DNA of 64,000 nucleotides from Numida meleagris (taxonomy: Eukaryota; Chordata; Aves; Galliformes; Numididae): contig NC_034409.1 of assembly GCF_002078875.1 (NCBI RefSeq), positions 63,419,800 through 63,483,799 of the forward strand. Direction: 5' to 3'. This document shows positions 1 through 12,699 of this stretch, piece after piece. A program made the translations under genes and the position numbers. The notes beneath the pieces were generated by a model, which saw nothing but the letters and a program-made list of their open reading frames with translations, did no database searches and was not told where the DNA came from. Position 1 is the stretch's first letter; every line of letters starts with the position of its first letter.

Positions 1-3000
1 ACAAGGCCTTTAATTTCCCTCCCTGCAGGAAGATTGCTGTTGATCTGGGATGTCTGGGCAGAAAGTCATGTTGCCTCATGTATTGCTGTTGCTTGCAGGT
101 ACCAGACTTAGCTGCAACTGGTTAGTACCTCTGGGCCTTCACATTCTTCTTTCCAGGCCCTTTTCTTGTTTCCAAGACCACTCCTTTTCTGTGGGAATTC
201 TCATCAGACTTCTTTCTAAACATAAATCCCTGGTTTTGCCAATCTGAATAGCGCGTGTGAAGAATCATAACCTGTGATCATCCTTCCAACTGGTGGTTCT
301 GTCTCATGTCTCTTCCTTAATTGATGGATTTGGGACATGCCATGTTTGTTTAGTCCAGGTGTTCTCAAAATTTACAACCTATCTGCATCCGTTGCAACTA
401 GCAAGTAGCAGGCTTCTGTGAGAGAGTTCAGAAGTTCATTGTTGGATGTTCAACCATCTACCCACCCATACAAACTCAACTATCTACTGCCTCTTAGCAT
501 TCACAATTTAAGATTTTTTTTTTAACATGCAACAATTATTTGCTTAGTCTTGTATCCAACGTTATCTCCTCATAAATGCAGTAAGAGTAGGTGAAAAGTT
601 ATTGAAGATGGGCAGGTAGAAGGATGGAGAGATCACAGATTCTTCATTAATGTTACCCAATATGGCATATGAGTGCTGAATTAAGCTGTGCAAGAACTGT
701 AGAGATATCTTTGCTCTATATCATGACTGATAAGTCCTATCTAACATCTGCATATTTTAGAGAGATGCTAGTAAATGTAAAGAATTTGAATAGGCAACAG
801 TTTTCATTTAGTATCTGCTCTCTGGAGCTGGTTTTCTCCTGTCAGCTTTCTGCCCTTTGGATTTCTCACATTGCCTCTGTTGATTGAACACTCTAATATT
901 AAAACCAGTTTCCTCTGTCAGTTGGATTTGGTGACTGCAGCCTGTTTTAGTAACATGTATAGTCAGACTGCTTAGGTGTTTCATTTCTGCCATGAAGAAA
1001 TATGTGGCATCAGTGAGAATTTGAATCAGAAAATTAGTTTAGTTTTTCTTTTCTCTTGGTGGGTTGGTGGTTGGTTGTTCTGTTTGCAGGAAAAGAACAT
1101 GTTGCTGAAGTGATATTGATGTTTGCACAGCTTAGGCTGGGTTCTGGCAGCGACTGCTGTTGAAATAGTAATGCTTCTGAAGGAAGAGGAGAAACCCACA
1201 GAATGAAGCATATATAGAACCTTAGTAATTGCTGTTGTAAGCCACTGACGTATTTAGTCCCTGAATCTGAAATTATGTAAGTGGCATATTACATGAAGAA
1301 CAAAATATACCATTATCTCTTAACCATAAAGGTAATTTATAGACAAACTATAGGCTTTCACGTGGTGATGTGGTGAAACACAGCTTCATTTTTGGCTTTG
1401 ACAGGAGACTTAAGTGACTGACTTAAGAGTCACAAAAGTGGCTCAGCAATGATCACTCTGTCTTAATACCGCTTAAATTTTTTATGCCAGAAGTTGTTTG
1501 CACAGAGAGGTATTTTATAGTTTTTCCATCTCCAATTATTTACTTTGTCAGTCTTCGTCAGACTGGCGATATTCTTTCCATCTCATTTTAAAGTAAGTTT
1601 TTTTTTTTTTCCCTCAGCAAGGGCGTCATTCAAACTATTGCTTTGGATGCTCATTCTGGCCTTTATATTGCTGCAATTAGACAAGTGATGAAAATGTATG
1701 CCTTATTTCTAGCAATTTTGTATGAAATGCATTAAAAATCCTTTTTGTGACTTCAGCGTCAGTGTAGTAGTAGAAATTCTATGGGGAAATTTATGGAAAT
1801 GTTCCAGTGTGCTGTTTCCTGACCCTGTTTAGCACCTGCTGCACCCAAAGGATAAAGGTTTCTTTGCTAGTAATTGGAAGGAATGACTTTATCAACCAGC
1901 TTTTTAAATTGCATTTTTCTCCTCATAAACTCCTTTTAGAGAGCATGCAGAGTAAATAATTAGAATTGCTTCTTCATAGCAGGTTCCTTGGAGATCCTCT
2001 TATAATTAAAATGACACATGGTGAGTTGTGGCATTTAGTGTATAAAAGAGGCCATTGATTTTCTACTGACCTGATCGAAACACAGTTCTGGCATGAGCAG
2101 AAAACAAAATTTGAAATTATCACAGATCAGGCAGAGTTAGGACCAACCATTAGAACTGCAGGAAGCACTATCTTTAATGCTGAGTGACAGCAATGGCCTG
2201 GTCTTTAATGACAATGAGTGCCCTTCAGATTTTGGGTTTCTAAGCCATGTTGAATGCCACAGGTGCTTAGGAAGTTAAGAATATTGGAAATTCAGAACAT
2301 AAAGTCCCTCAACCTTGAGTGGGAGCAGACTGTGATTCCCATGTTTCTTAAACTGTCTGCATCAATTTCAGTGAACTTTAGATCAATCTTTCCAAGGCCA
2401 TTTTGACTCAGCTGTTATTCTCTCCGGTAGCATTACACAGACTGGTCTACCTAGATGTGGCTCCTCCTGTGACAAAGAATATGTATAGGTGACTTAGAAA
2501 ATAATCAAATTCACTGATGCTAGATCACTACCTGATGCTCCAGGGATGGTCAAACTGCATAATTATTGAACAGTTTTGGACTGCGAGCTTTATTCCAGAG
2601 GTGCAATTATTTCCAGATATTTTTATCCTTATTCCTTTCCTACCTGGGGGAGCTGTGGAGGAGGAGGTGCACCGAAAGCTGTTGCGACAATACAATAGAT
2701 GTGATCTTGTATTTCTTACTGTGTAACATGCTTGGGATAGACTGAAACAATAGTTTTGTCTATAGTGTACATTTAATTTAATTAGAGAACATGCACCAAA
2801 CATTTGGTTTGAAGTTCTAAGGAAGAATGGTAGATCTTCACCTTGTTTTAAACAAAGCAGCAATATTTCCTATCCAAAGAAAAATTTGGCAATCTTTTTG
2901 GTAGTTATGCTGATAGCACTGGAAATTGTGACAAGTCTCAGAATAAAATCTGGAAGCCCCTAGCCACCAACAGACTTGTTTTCCTGCACAAGGCAAGAAC

Positions 3001-3913
3001 CAGTATTTTAGCTCTTTCAGCCTGATGTCACTAATAATAATCTTTGAGTGTGAGAAGGCTCGCGTTATATATTACACAGAAAATGCTGATGAAAGTAAAA
3101 TGGTGTGGCAGGTTTCGCTGTGGTGGGAATTCAAATTAAATGCTAATAAGTAGGATAGCACAAGATTTTCATTTTAGTACGATCTTCATTTATTGCATAG
3201 TTTGGGTAAGTGATCAGCATAAACCCTGTGAAGTACTGAGACTTCATCACAACAGCAGCTGTTATATTTCAACAGATTCCCAGGATACACAGCAGGCAGC
3301 TTATTTCTGTCCATGTTATAAGGGATATCTCCTGGTAGCAGCAAGTTTTATGGGATTTACACTGCATTTCCAAGCCCATTTTAGGCTGAATAGCTGCTTA
3401 TGTGGAGCAACTAGTGCTTCATTAACAATTCTGTAAAGGTGCTCTAGATATTTCTTACTTTCAGTTCAGTATTCTTGCTGCTAAGTGCTAACAGGCAGCA
3501 GAAAAGGCAGCTTGAAAGTGTTTTAACTTCTGAAGTACTTTATTTATTCTTCAGGGACAGAAGTCACCAACCACCAAGCTCTATTGTGGCTCCTTAAGGT
3601 TTGTCCTTGGTTCTAGCACAAGTGTTCAGATTAGAGAAGATGTTCCTTTCTCACCAGTTCTCACACCAAGGAGAAGCTGTGAATACAGCAATTTGGGATA
3701 CTTGGGTCTGGAGCTGTAGTTCAAACTTGGTGTGAAACAAATTCAAAACCCCTTACACAGTCCTCATTTTTTTCTTTTTCTGAAAGTTGTGTTGCTCTGA
3801 AGCAGAAGTTAAAGGCAAGTTGTTACTGATGCCTTCAGGGCTGTCAGTTTATAGGCTTAACAGATACTTTTCTCCAATATTTACTTCTGTTGAATATATG
3901 ACTAAATGCTGCT

Positions 3914-3945
3914 GTATATATATATATATATATATATGTATATAA
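3914..3945. repeat. (TA)n microsatellite
   Basis: Alternating TA with one G interruption near 3938. Confidence 0.95.
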
Positions 3946-6855
3946 AGTATTCTCAAATGGCTCCTATTTAACTTTGCTTGGATGGTTTCCACCTGACTGC
4001 ATCACAGAGCTGCTTCAGTCAAGGAGGGTTATCTCCCTTCAAATCCCTTATGGAAATTACTCTTACAAAGCATTTCCTCTGGTAAGATAAACATACCAGC
4101 TACACTGCTTTTGCAAAAACAACCTCTGGTCTAACAGACCTCTTTCTGTCTGCTGGGTAAAAACAGTTTCAGGGCTGCAGCTCAAGAGGAAGTGATAAAC
4201 TGAGGTGGTCATAAAAAATGGAGGTGGTCCTGAATGGTGCTTTGATACCTGGGAGGGATGTCAGGGTGTGGGGAGGATAGGAGACAGGAAGAGGGTAGGA
4301 TGGAGAAGAGACAACAGAGGATGAAGGTTGTAAAGGGGAAGACAACAGCTTTTAGAAGTACAGACTGAAGTATGATCTTGCTGAAACTGATAGTTGAGTA
4401 TGCAGGAAATTTGTGTGCAACTGGATTCCCTGCTGAGTGAAGAGGCCAATCTCCACCTGAGCAATTTCAGGGCAGTGAAAGCCTGATATCTGCAGTCAGC
4501 TATGGAGCATTGGCTTCATTTGCTTACACCCAGGTGAGCATATGGTCATGTCATTGTGAAACTGCTGCTCGGTCAGACAGCTATGAATTATGACCAATAA
4601 TATGTATTTATTAGTCTTATCCTCTCTGCCAGGATCATATGTCCCTGCTGCCAGTTCTGCAGGCATCTTCCCAAAAGCTGAGTGTCCTCAGCAGCTTTGT
4701 TCAGATTCCCAGCCATTTTGTAGAAGAATTATGGTTTTACTTTAACTTCATAGTTCTTTCATTTCATATGAGGACGTAATCCAAAAACACAACCACTAGT
4801 TTTCCAGTCGTGACATCTGTGAACACCAGAGTGATATTGGGTTGATTTAGTGTTCCTGGTACCAGTGCTCAGCTCAAGTTCTTAAAATCAAGGGTTATAT
4901 TAAGAAATGAAAAGTTATTTTAGAATATCTGGGAAGATGTAACATTTTGGGACTGATTAAATGGAAAATGAATGGCAAAAGCAGAAAGGGTGGGAGATGG
5001 GAAAACTTCTGAACAGCTGAGAATATAGGAAGTACAGAGATTCTCATACTTTGGGCAATCTTTGGCATACTTTGGTGCTTATCAATTTGCTTTTAACGAC
5101 TGCTTGTCACAGGTTTAGCTTTTATATTATGATTTCATTTTGAGACCCTATTCATAGACTGAACTGCTTCAAATCTCTGCTCAAAGAACAAAATATACGC
5201 TCTCCCTTGTACACAGGCATTCTTCTGTTCCGTTAATCATTTCAGGGTGAGGGGAGATGGAAGTGGCTACTTTGTTTTGTGCTTTCAGAGGCGCTGCACT
5301 CTGTGGCTGAAGCACTTAGACTTTAACTCCGGTTATATTTCATTAAGGGTAAAGAAATCAGCGTTTGGTTTCATGGAGAGATCTCACTCTGTTTAAGTCT
5401 TGGCTGCTCATTTTTAAATAGTTGCAATCTCACTGGGAAGCACCAAAGTAGTGTACAGTGGTTCACGGCACCCAAATGTCTCAAGCATGGGTGCAACAGA
5501 AGTGTCATTGACCTTAGGCTGAGGTTGATGCTGAGCGTAGATTTCTTTTTCAGATCTTTTTGGCTCTGACCCCATTCTCTGTGTTTGTTGGAATACATTG
5601 TATGGTACTGCACCCAACCTAATCCTTTTCTGGGACAAAAATAACTGTGAAGATGTTGCAGCACACGTCTGGACTGTATGTAATTACAGGCTGTCTTGGA
5701 AAGAAAATGCTGGCTTTGTCCGTAAAGGGAGTCCTCAGTTGTAGGAGCAGAGAAATAAATCTGCTCGTGTTCAGGCTGAAATTACAGATGATGTGTGTTA
5801 GAAAGGAAACCTGGCTTTTCCACATTGCCTGGGAAAGGGAATGAGAGCTCTCTTAGATCAGGGCTGTTCTTCTCATGTACACGGCAGAGGTGGTGATTAA
5901 GACAAAATCTGAGAACAACAGAAGAGAGGACTAAGGTGGCCTTGAAGGGTGGGCCTTCACATGGTGATATGAAGCAGAGGAAAAGGAGATTCCAAACAGA
6001 AATGGTGGAATTGCTTCTTGCTTGAGTGATTTAATGACAGAGTTTGCTGCTGCCTGCTTTGCAGAGGCAAAAAATTGGTGTCTGTCTATGGAGATGAGTC
6101 AGGCAGGGATGGTTGAGTTGCTCAATATTTAATTAGAATTTGTCCAAAACTAAATAATTGTAGGTCTTATATAGGTTCTACTTCTTCCTATTAAAGATGT
6201 TATTTCAGAAATGCACGATGTTAAGGCATTTGTGGAATAAAGATGACTTTGTCTATTTTATACTAATATTTGCAAGAGATGTTATGAAGATCATGGAAGA
6301 TATATGTTGTGTGAGGCAGGAGCTCTAACTGGACACTTACCCAACACTCCACCCCCATATCCCTTAACGTGCTTTACATGCACAGCGCAGCAGATGAGAG
6401 GCGAGGAGTGGAGGATGCTGCTGTTTTTTTTGGCCTAGAGTGGCTATTGCCTGTGTAGCGAGTTGTTCTCCTCCTGCACAGATAGTGGAATAGCTCCGGG
6501 TTCTCTTACCCCTGCTCAGCTGGGACATTTCAGCATCACCCATGGGGTGGTGTGACTGCGCTTACCAAACAAGCATAGAACCTTAGAGAACTTTCCCTCT
6601 TTAGCCTGACTTGAGCTGTTGAGGCATGAGAAAACTGCTGGAGAACTGGCTCTGTGTTTCCCTCATAGTATTTCTTTAACAACTTGAGAATGACCCGGTG
6701 TCAGGACACACAGGGACAGAAGTTATTCTATACCCTTTGGGCTACAAGGTTAGTGTTGAACTAACAAAGTTTGGCTTTGTGCGTAACTACATGCAGCAAT
6801 TATGTGCTTCCAGCTCTGTGTGATTCCTCCATCTGTTGTAACATCCACAGGTTAC

Positions 6856-6874
6856 AAATAAATAAATAAATAAA
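6856..6874. repeat. (AAAT)n microsatellite
   Basis: About four and a half AAAT/AATA units. Confidence 0.9.
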
Positions 6875-8522
6875 GGGCTTTTATTGCTTTGCAACTTTTC
6901 TTTAATACAGTTGGAGACACAGCACAGGAAATCTTGTGCAAAAAGCTGCTGATTTTTCTTTCAGCCAGAGTGAAGCTGACTCCCCAGCGATTCCTTTTCT
7001 CAAAACGAACCAAGCATATTGCTGTTACAATAGTACTTTAATCTTCATGAATATTATATATATGAAAAATTTTCTGTAATTGGACATGCCTGTCTTTGGT
7101 TTGGGAGGAGCAGATTTTTTCCTGATATTCCCTCTCGAACTAATTGCACGGGTGTGTGTTTTTGTGTATAAATTCATATTTGTATATGTGTATATATCCA
7201 TAAATACAAATGTAAAAAAATTACATGTATGTAAAAGCACTATGTAAAGTGGTTGCATGTCAGAATTACTTAGCAATGCTCCCTTGTTCTTCTGTCTTTC
7301 AGTTGTTTACTTCTGCAACATTTTCTCCCTGCAGTCTATCTAGTTCATTGCGATCCACTTTGCTGACTTTTCTGTAACCCCCAAATACTGGCTGAGTGCA
7401 ATTCAATTGCAGAACTGCAGAGCACTACTAGCCAGAAGTCAGACTGTACTTCAGGAGAATTCATCACCCCTTATAAGGGAGAAGAGGGCTGGTCCAATCC
7501 ACAGCTGGATGGTCAAACCTCCAATGCACTGAAGAAAGTGGATTTGATGATTTAACACGTCTTTCTATGCTCAGAGCTGTGTCTGCTTGGTGTGCTAGAG
7601 ATGCTGTTTCTTAGTAAAAATTAAACTGAGTTTCCTCTAGCATCAATAGCTGACTATGTGCTTCCAGCTGAAACAGATTTGGTTCATTGAAGGCAAGCCA
7701 CAGCCAAAGCCTGTGAAGCAAAACAAGTAGATTATGGTTTTTGTAATAGGCTGCACCATACTGCCTAAAAAATGGTAAGACATTCAGGTACTTCCTTTAA
7801 TACTAAGGGCACAGAACAAGGATGAGTTGCATCCACAATATCAGTTTCTCAGGGTAGTTATCTGCAGACTCTATTCCAGCCAGATTCTGACCAGATAGTT
7901 CCTCTGGGCCTTTCTGCTTTATATATGTGCTTTGCACCATCTGAATTCACTGATTCTCTTCTGCTGTCCTCATTTACTTTCTAGCATTTATCATGCTTCA
8001 CTGAAACAGCTTCACAAAAGCAAGCAGAAAGATTTGTATGTATGAGAGAGTGTTTTGATAGCAAAAGATTGATGAGCCTGACTTCTTATTTTGTAGATGT
8101 GTGGCAACCCTTCATTTAACCAGTTTTGTCACTGTTCCTCAGCTCTCCAGAGAACTTTGAGTGTTTCATTAGACTGTCTTCTCAGCAGAACTACTTTCTG
8201 AGCTCTTCATACAGTAGGAACTGTGGAGTAAAATGTGTCTGTTGAGACATAGACTACAGATGTGCAGCATGAACTGTGGATGTGTAAGGGAAAAGCCTGG
8301 CAAAGCAGCTGCCCTTCTTGAGTCTGCCAAGAGAAAAAGGCTGACTGCTGTTTGACCCCTCATCTCAGTCACTAGCCCTCTTGAGATCAGCAGAAAGCAG
8401 CCTCTACTGCAATTTCCCATCATAAGGTAAGTTACAGAAGCTTCATCCCTTTTCTTCACTAGCTTATTTTATTCACACACTGACTAGACATGATCTCAAT
8501 TACCATTTGGAAACTGGTGAAA

Positions 8523-10180
8523 TCATAGAATCACCAAGGCTGAAAAAGTCCTCCGAGGTCATCTTGTCCAGCTATCCAGCTACCACCAATATTTCCCCAC
8601 TAAACCATGTCTCTCAGTACCACATCTAAACACTTCTTGAATACCTCCAGGGATGGTGACTACCTGGGCAGCCCATTCCAGCACCCAACCACTCTTTTAG
8701 AGAAGAAATTTTTCCTGATACTCAACCTGAATCTCCCCTGGTGCAACTTGTTGTCATTCCCTCTCGTCCTATCACTTCTTACACAGGAGAAGAGGCTGAT
8801 CCCCACTTTGCCACAGCCTCCTTTCAAGGAGCTGTAGAGAGCAATAAGGTCTTCCCTTAGCTCCTCTTCTCCAGACTGAACAAATCCCAGTTACCTCAGC
8901 TGCTTTCCATAAGACTTGTGCTCCAGACCCTTCACAGCTTCGTTGCCCTTCTCTGGACATGCTCCAGGGCCTCAATGTCTTTCTTGTAGTGAGAAGCCCA
9001 AAACTGAACATAGTACTCAAGGTGTGGCCTCATCAATGCTGAGTACAGAGGGACAATCACTTCCCTGCTCCTGCTGATTACACTATTTCTGACACAAGCC
9101 AAGATGCCACTGGCCTTCTTGGCCACCTGGGCACACTGCTGGCTCATGTTCAGCTGAGCATCAGCCAACATCCCCAAGTCCTTTTCTTCACAGTCTTCCA
9201 GCCACTCTGCCCCAAGCCCGTAGCATTGTTGTGGCCAAAGTGCAGGACCCGGAACTTGGTCTTGTTGAATTTCATCCTATTGGCCTCAGCCCAGCGATCC
9301 AGTCTGTCCAGATCCCCCTGAAGGTCCATCCTACTCCCAGGCAAATTGACACTTCCTGCCAGCATGGTGTCGTCTGGAAACTTACTGAGGGTGCACTTAA
9401 TGCCCTCATCCAGGTCATCAATAAAGATATTGAAGAGGACAGGCCCCAGTATCAACCCCTGGGGAACACCACTTGTGACCGATTGCCAGCTGGATTTAAC
9501 TCCATTCACCACCACCACTCTCTGGGCCTGGCCCTCCAGTTGGTTCTTCACCCAGTAAAGAGTGTACCTGTCCAAGTCACGGGCTACCAGCTTCTCCAGG
9601 AGAATACTGATGGAGACAGTATGAAAGGCTTTGCTGAAGTCTAGGTAGTCTACGTCAACAGCCTTTCCCTCATCCATCAGGTGGGTCACTTGATCGTAGG
9701 AGATCAGGTTGGTCAAGTAGGACCTGCCTTTCATTGAACCCACGCTGGCTGACCCTGATCTCCTGGTTGTCCTGCACATGCCATGTGGTCACACTTAAGA
9801 TGACCTGCTCCATAACCTTTCCTGGCACCGAGGTCAGGCTGACAGGCCTGTAGTTCCCTGGATCCTCCTTACGACCTGTCTTGCAGATGTAGTCACACTG
9901 GCAAACTTCCAGTCCTCTGGGACCTCTCCCATTAATTATTAGAAAAGGGTGGAAATCAGCAAGTCAGACCAGACCAGGAAGGTTTTTAGTAATGTCCCTG
10001 ATCCAAACCCCAGGGAGGCAGCACACTTCCCTATGGGTAGGGTCTGACTGACACATGGGGTCCTCTGTTCCTCTCAGAAGGGAGCTGCCTGTGACAATTG
10101 CCCTTCTTTCCTTCTTGGCAGAGGCAGTCTTAAGGCCAAGTTGACTGCCTTGCCGTAGACAACCTCCTGGGTGAACCTTT
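8523..10180 (-). mobile_element. CR1 LINE copy with ORF1-like and reverse-transcriptase remnants
   Basis: The 3' tail lies at the low-coordinate end (ATCATAGAATCACCAAGG). Moving upstream on the minus strand, the carboxy-terminal ORF2 region ([29 protein letters not shown]; about 8930-9175) follows a reverse-transcriptase segment (9150-9779). That segment contains the [15 protein letters not shown] and [15 protein letters not shown] motifs. The catalytic FADD box reads FPDD, so the first alanine is substituted, and frameshifts break the ORF. Between about 9960 and 10150 the minus strand reads SSLLRGTEDPM and THREVCCLPGV, which resembles the CR1 ORF1 esterase-like domain. The endonuclease and amino-terminal RT sequence are missing between these parts. 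It is inactive. Confidence 0.88.
9150..9779 (-). pseudogene. CR1 reverse-transcriptase fragment
   Basis: A 209-codon frame within the CR1 copy, the longest open frame of this element. RT motifs in order: [13 protein letters not shown] (RT block 3 aspartate), [14 protein letters not shown] (block 4), FPDDTMLAG (block 5 catalytic DD, normally FADD in CR1) and [15 protein letters not shown]. The frame starts inside the RT domain and the product continues in another frame at 8932-9177. It is therefore a truncated, frameshifted pseudogene rather than a working retrotransposon gene. Confidence 0.85.
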
Positions 10181-11934
10181 CACTGCATGCTCACTTACCT
10201 CTCCCGCAAGTTCTGGAGATGACAACTCACAGTGCCTCTTATTGTAACTAAAACCTTTCTATTCCTCTCACGAAGTCAGTCTGATGTGGACTCTCTTCTC
10301 ATTTCTCTATTTATGTTTCTGTGGCCAGAGTGAGTGTTTCTCCTCCTGGTGCCCTGTAAGTACAGTAGAGCACAATTTTCCATACAGTTGTGCGGAGACA
10401 TATTTTGTACCTTAATTTGATTTGCTTAATCTTTTTTTTGCATATTCTTGTTTTAAGTAGCAAGAGGCCGTGACAAGCTTAGGATACGTCCTGCTGCTCA
10501 GTTTATTTCAGTTATCTTAGTTTATTTTTTCTGCTGCCCATGCTTAATCTGATTTGTGTTACTCTTGTTGGTTGCAACTTGACATAACTGGCCCTTGTTC
10601 CCAGCAGTGGAACAAATTCTCTCTGTAACTCCCATACCCTCTTGATTGCTCTCTGAAGTGCACATAGGGCTATTTCTCTTGTCTGTCTTATCCTACAGTG
10701 ACCAGTTCTATGATATTTGACATATTCTTGGCAAAAATGTGAGTCTTAGTCTTATTATATGTGTGTTGTAATGCAGACTATCAATCTTCTGAGTTGACTA
10801 AATCCAACCAAAAAAAAGTGTTCAACTTGTCTATTGTACCCTTGAAAAGAAAACAACTAATGTGGCATGCCACTGTGCTTTGAAACTAACTCAGAATGAT
10901 GACCATTAGTCTCATAGAGAACCTCCATCTTGCAGAACTTCTCCACTGCCAGGTGTGTGGGGAGATGTGTTACAAAGGAGAAAACCTGTCTTGAGGTTGA
11001 GAAATGCAGTCATAAAGTTGGATCTTAGGAAAGATAGTAGAAATGGCAACAGAAGGTAAATGGAATTCAACTGTATGCATTACTTTGCTCCATATATGAT
11101 GCTTCTGGTAGTAGATTATCCAACTTCTTTCCCCTTCTTTGGTGAAGAAGTCTCACTGATAACAGTCACTTGCAGTGTGTCACCTCACTCATGAATATAA
11201 CCTTTCTTGGGATATGGGTCAGCAGGATGACATTGATCTCAGATTTGTTTGCAATTTGGGCTCCATTCCCTTTGCATAGCTTGGGCTATAAATTCTTCCA
11301 TCTAAGCCTTTCCTGCTGAAGCAGTGTACCTATTTAGAAAGATGCGCAAGTTTTGTGGGGAGTTACAGAGGGCTCTGTAATTCTATTTCACTTGGTAGGG
11401 TGGTAAGGGAATTGAAATTCACATTTAAGAAAAAAAAAGAAAAGAAAGGCTATGTGTTGCTAATGTCAAATAAAAAACCCTTGAAGGTAGTTACTTCTTA
11501 CACTGTGATCTCAGATATGTGACTGTGTTCAGCATTGCCTCTGGACTGCTACACGTGGATCTACTCACTAGGATAAGGGCACTTTTAGATTGCAAAGTAA
11601 GCCTTTATTTTGACTTGGATTTTGTGCAAGTTCTCAGCTTCCACCCCCCCAGTTTTAACACAGTAATGTTTCAGTGTTTGTGGCACCCTTGCAGGAACTT
11701 ACTTGAATCTTCATCTACGGTTTATTTGGAATCAATAATTTCATACACACCATGTCAAAGTGGTTTTTTTTTTTTTTTTTAAACGTTGCTGTATAATTCC
11801 ATTTCTTTCCTAATCCCATTTCTTTCCTTGCTTAACTTTCACATATTCTATGCTCTTTGGTACTGAGTGCTGTGGGTGCCTACCCACATAAGATGCTGAA
11901 AAGTCTTCTAGCCTATTACAGGACCAGCTACTGT
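10181..11934. other. No gene recognised
   Basis: Unique-looking sequence between two CR1 regions. The only structure seen is a 17-base T run at 11764-11780. Confidence 0.55.
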
Positions 11935-11939
11935 ATAGA

Positions 11940-12118
11940 TGGTTGTATACCAGGAACATGGTTAGTGGGGGTCGGTATGGGATTGGTTTTGGGGATCTTG
12001 GAGGTCTTCTCAAACCTTAATGACTCTATGAATGGGCATGGTGTGATGGGTTGATGGTTGGACTAATTGATCTTAGAGGTCTTTTCTAACCCTAATGCTT
12101 CTATGACTCTATGAGTCT
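11940..12118 (+). repeat. Two consecutive CR1-like 3' tails
   Basis: The first ends GGTCTTCTCAAACCTTAATG followed by ACTCTATGA (about 12027). A second copy of the same kind of tail follows at once: GATGGTTGGACTAATTGATC ... TCTATGACTCTATGAG. Both match the short truncated CR1 3' ends common in bird genomes. Sequence upstream of about 11935 is not recognised. Confidence 0.7.
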
Positions 12119-12210
12119 ATAGCCACTCTTCTATCAAGAGGTGCGTGAAACTGATGTAATACTCCACCCTTTGGGGTTTTGTCGGTCTGACAAATCAATG
12201 CCACTGGGTT

Positions 12211-12681
12211 TTGGACCACTTTGTAAGAGATCAGTGTCTTCTGGGTACCCCAAAATTTGGCAACATCAGTGAGAGGAGCATTTGGTCTGTAGATTTTGGT
12301 GGCTGGCCACCTCTAGGGAAGGCTGTGCCACTAGGTGGTAGTGCTGCTCAGCCCTGCTGGCCGGTGCTGACAGCCGTTGGTGAGGGGGGTGGCAAAGAGG
12401 CAATTTTACATTCGTTAAGTATTTTGCAGCTGGAAACTGATCTGAAAAACTCAAGTAATGTAATCCTGTCTTCTTGTACCATCAAGTGTAGAAAGGAGTC
12501 TGTGGAAAATCCACTCAAAGGTATGCCTGGTGAACTTTGTCACATTTGTACATTTGTATTTTACGTCTTTTTTGAACAAAATATACTCTTTTTAATACAG
12601 TACAAATGTACTTTGCCTCAGAAAGATGTGGATATGTTTTATGGTTTTACATTTTGGAAGCCCAATGAAATTTTGCAGTGA
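12211..12681 (+). other. Unexplained 156-codon ORF
   Basis: The longest open frame outside recognised elements and RERG. It starts MDHFVRDQCLLGTPKFGN; the middle is glycine- and alanine-rich (about codons 30-70, locally GC-rich), and the end is hydrophobic and aromatic (HICTFVFYVFFEQNILFLIQ). I recognise no family. No splice sites or promoter support it, and it begins about 90 bp after a CR1 tail. A short block (NVILSSCTIKCRKESVENP) resembles a minus-strand segment at about 13090-13140. It may be a decayed transposon remnant or chance. Confidence 0.25.
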
Positions 12682-12699
12682 TATTTTGAACCTTCAAAA

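Larger units (their letters stand above)
1..8522. other. No gene recognised; AT-rich sequence downstream of RERG
   Basis: Only short scattered ORFs with no family resemblance. It holds a (TA)n run at 3914-3945 and an (AAAT)n run at 6856-6874. No CR1 or LTR is evident. Confidence 0.6.

Noticed and set aside
9231..9644. 137-codon plus-strand ORF
   Set aside because: It is the antisense shadow of the CR1 reverse-transcriptase frame at 9150-9779.
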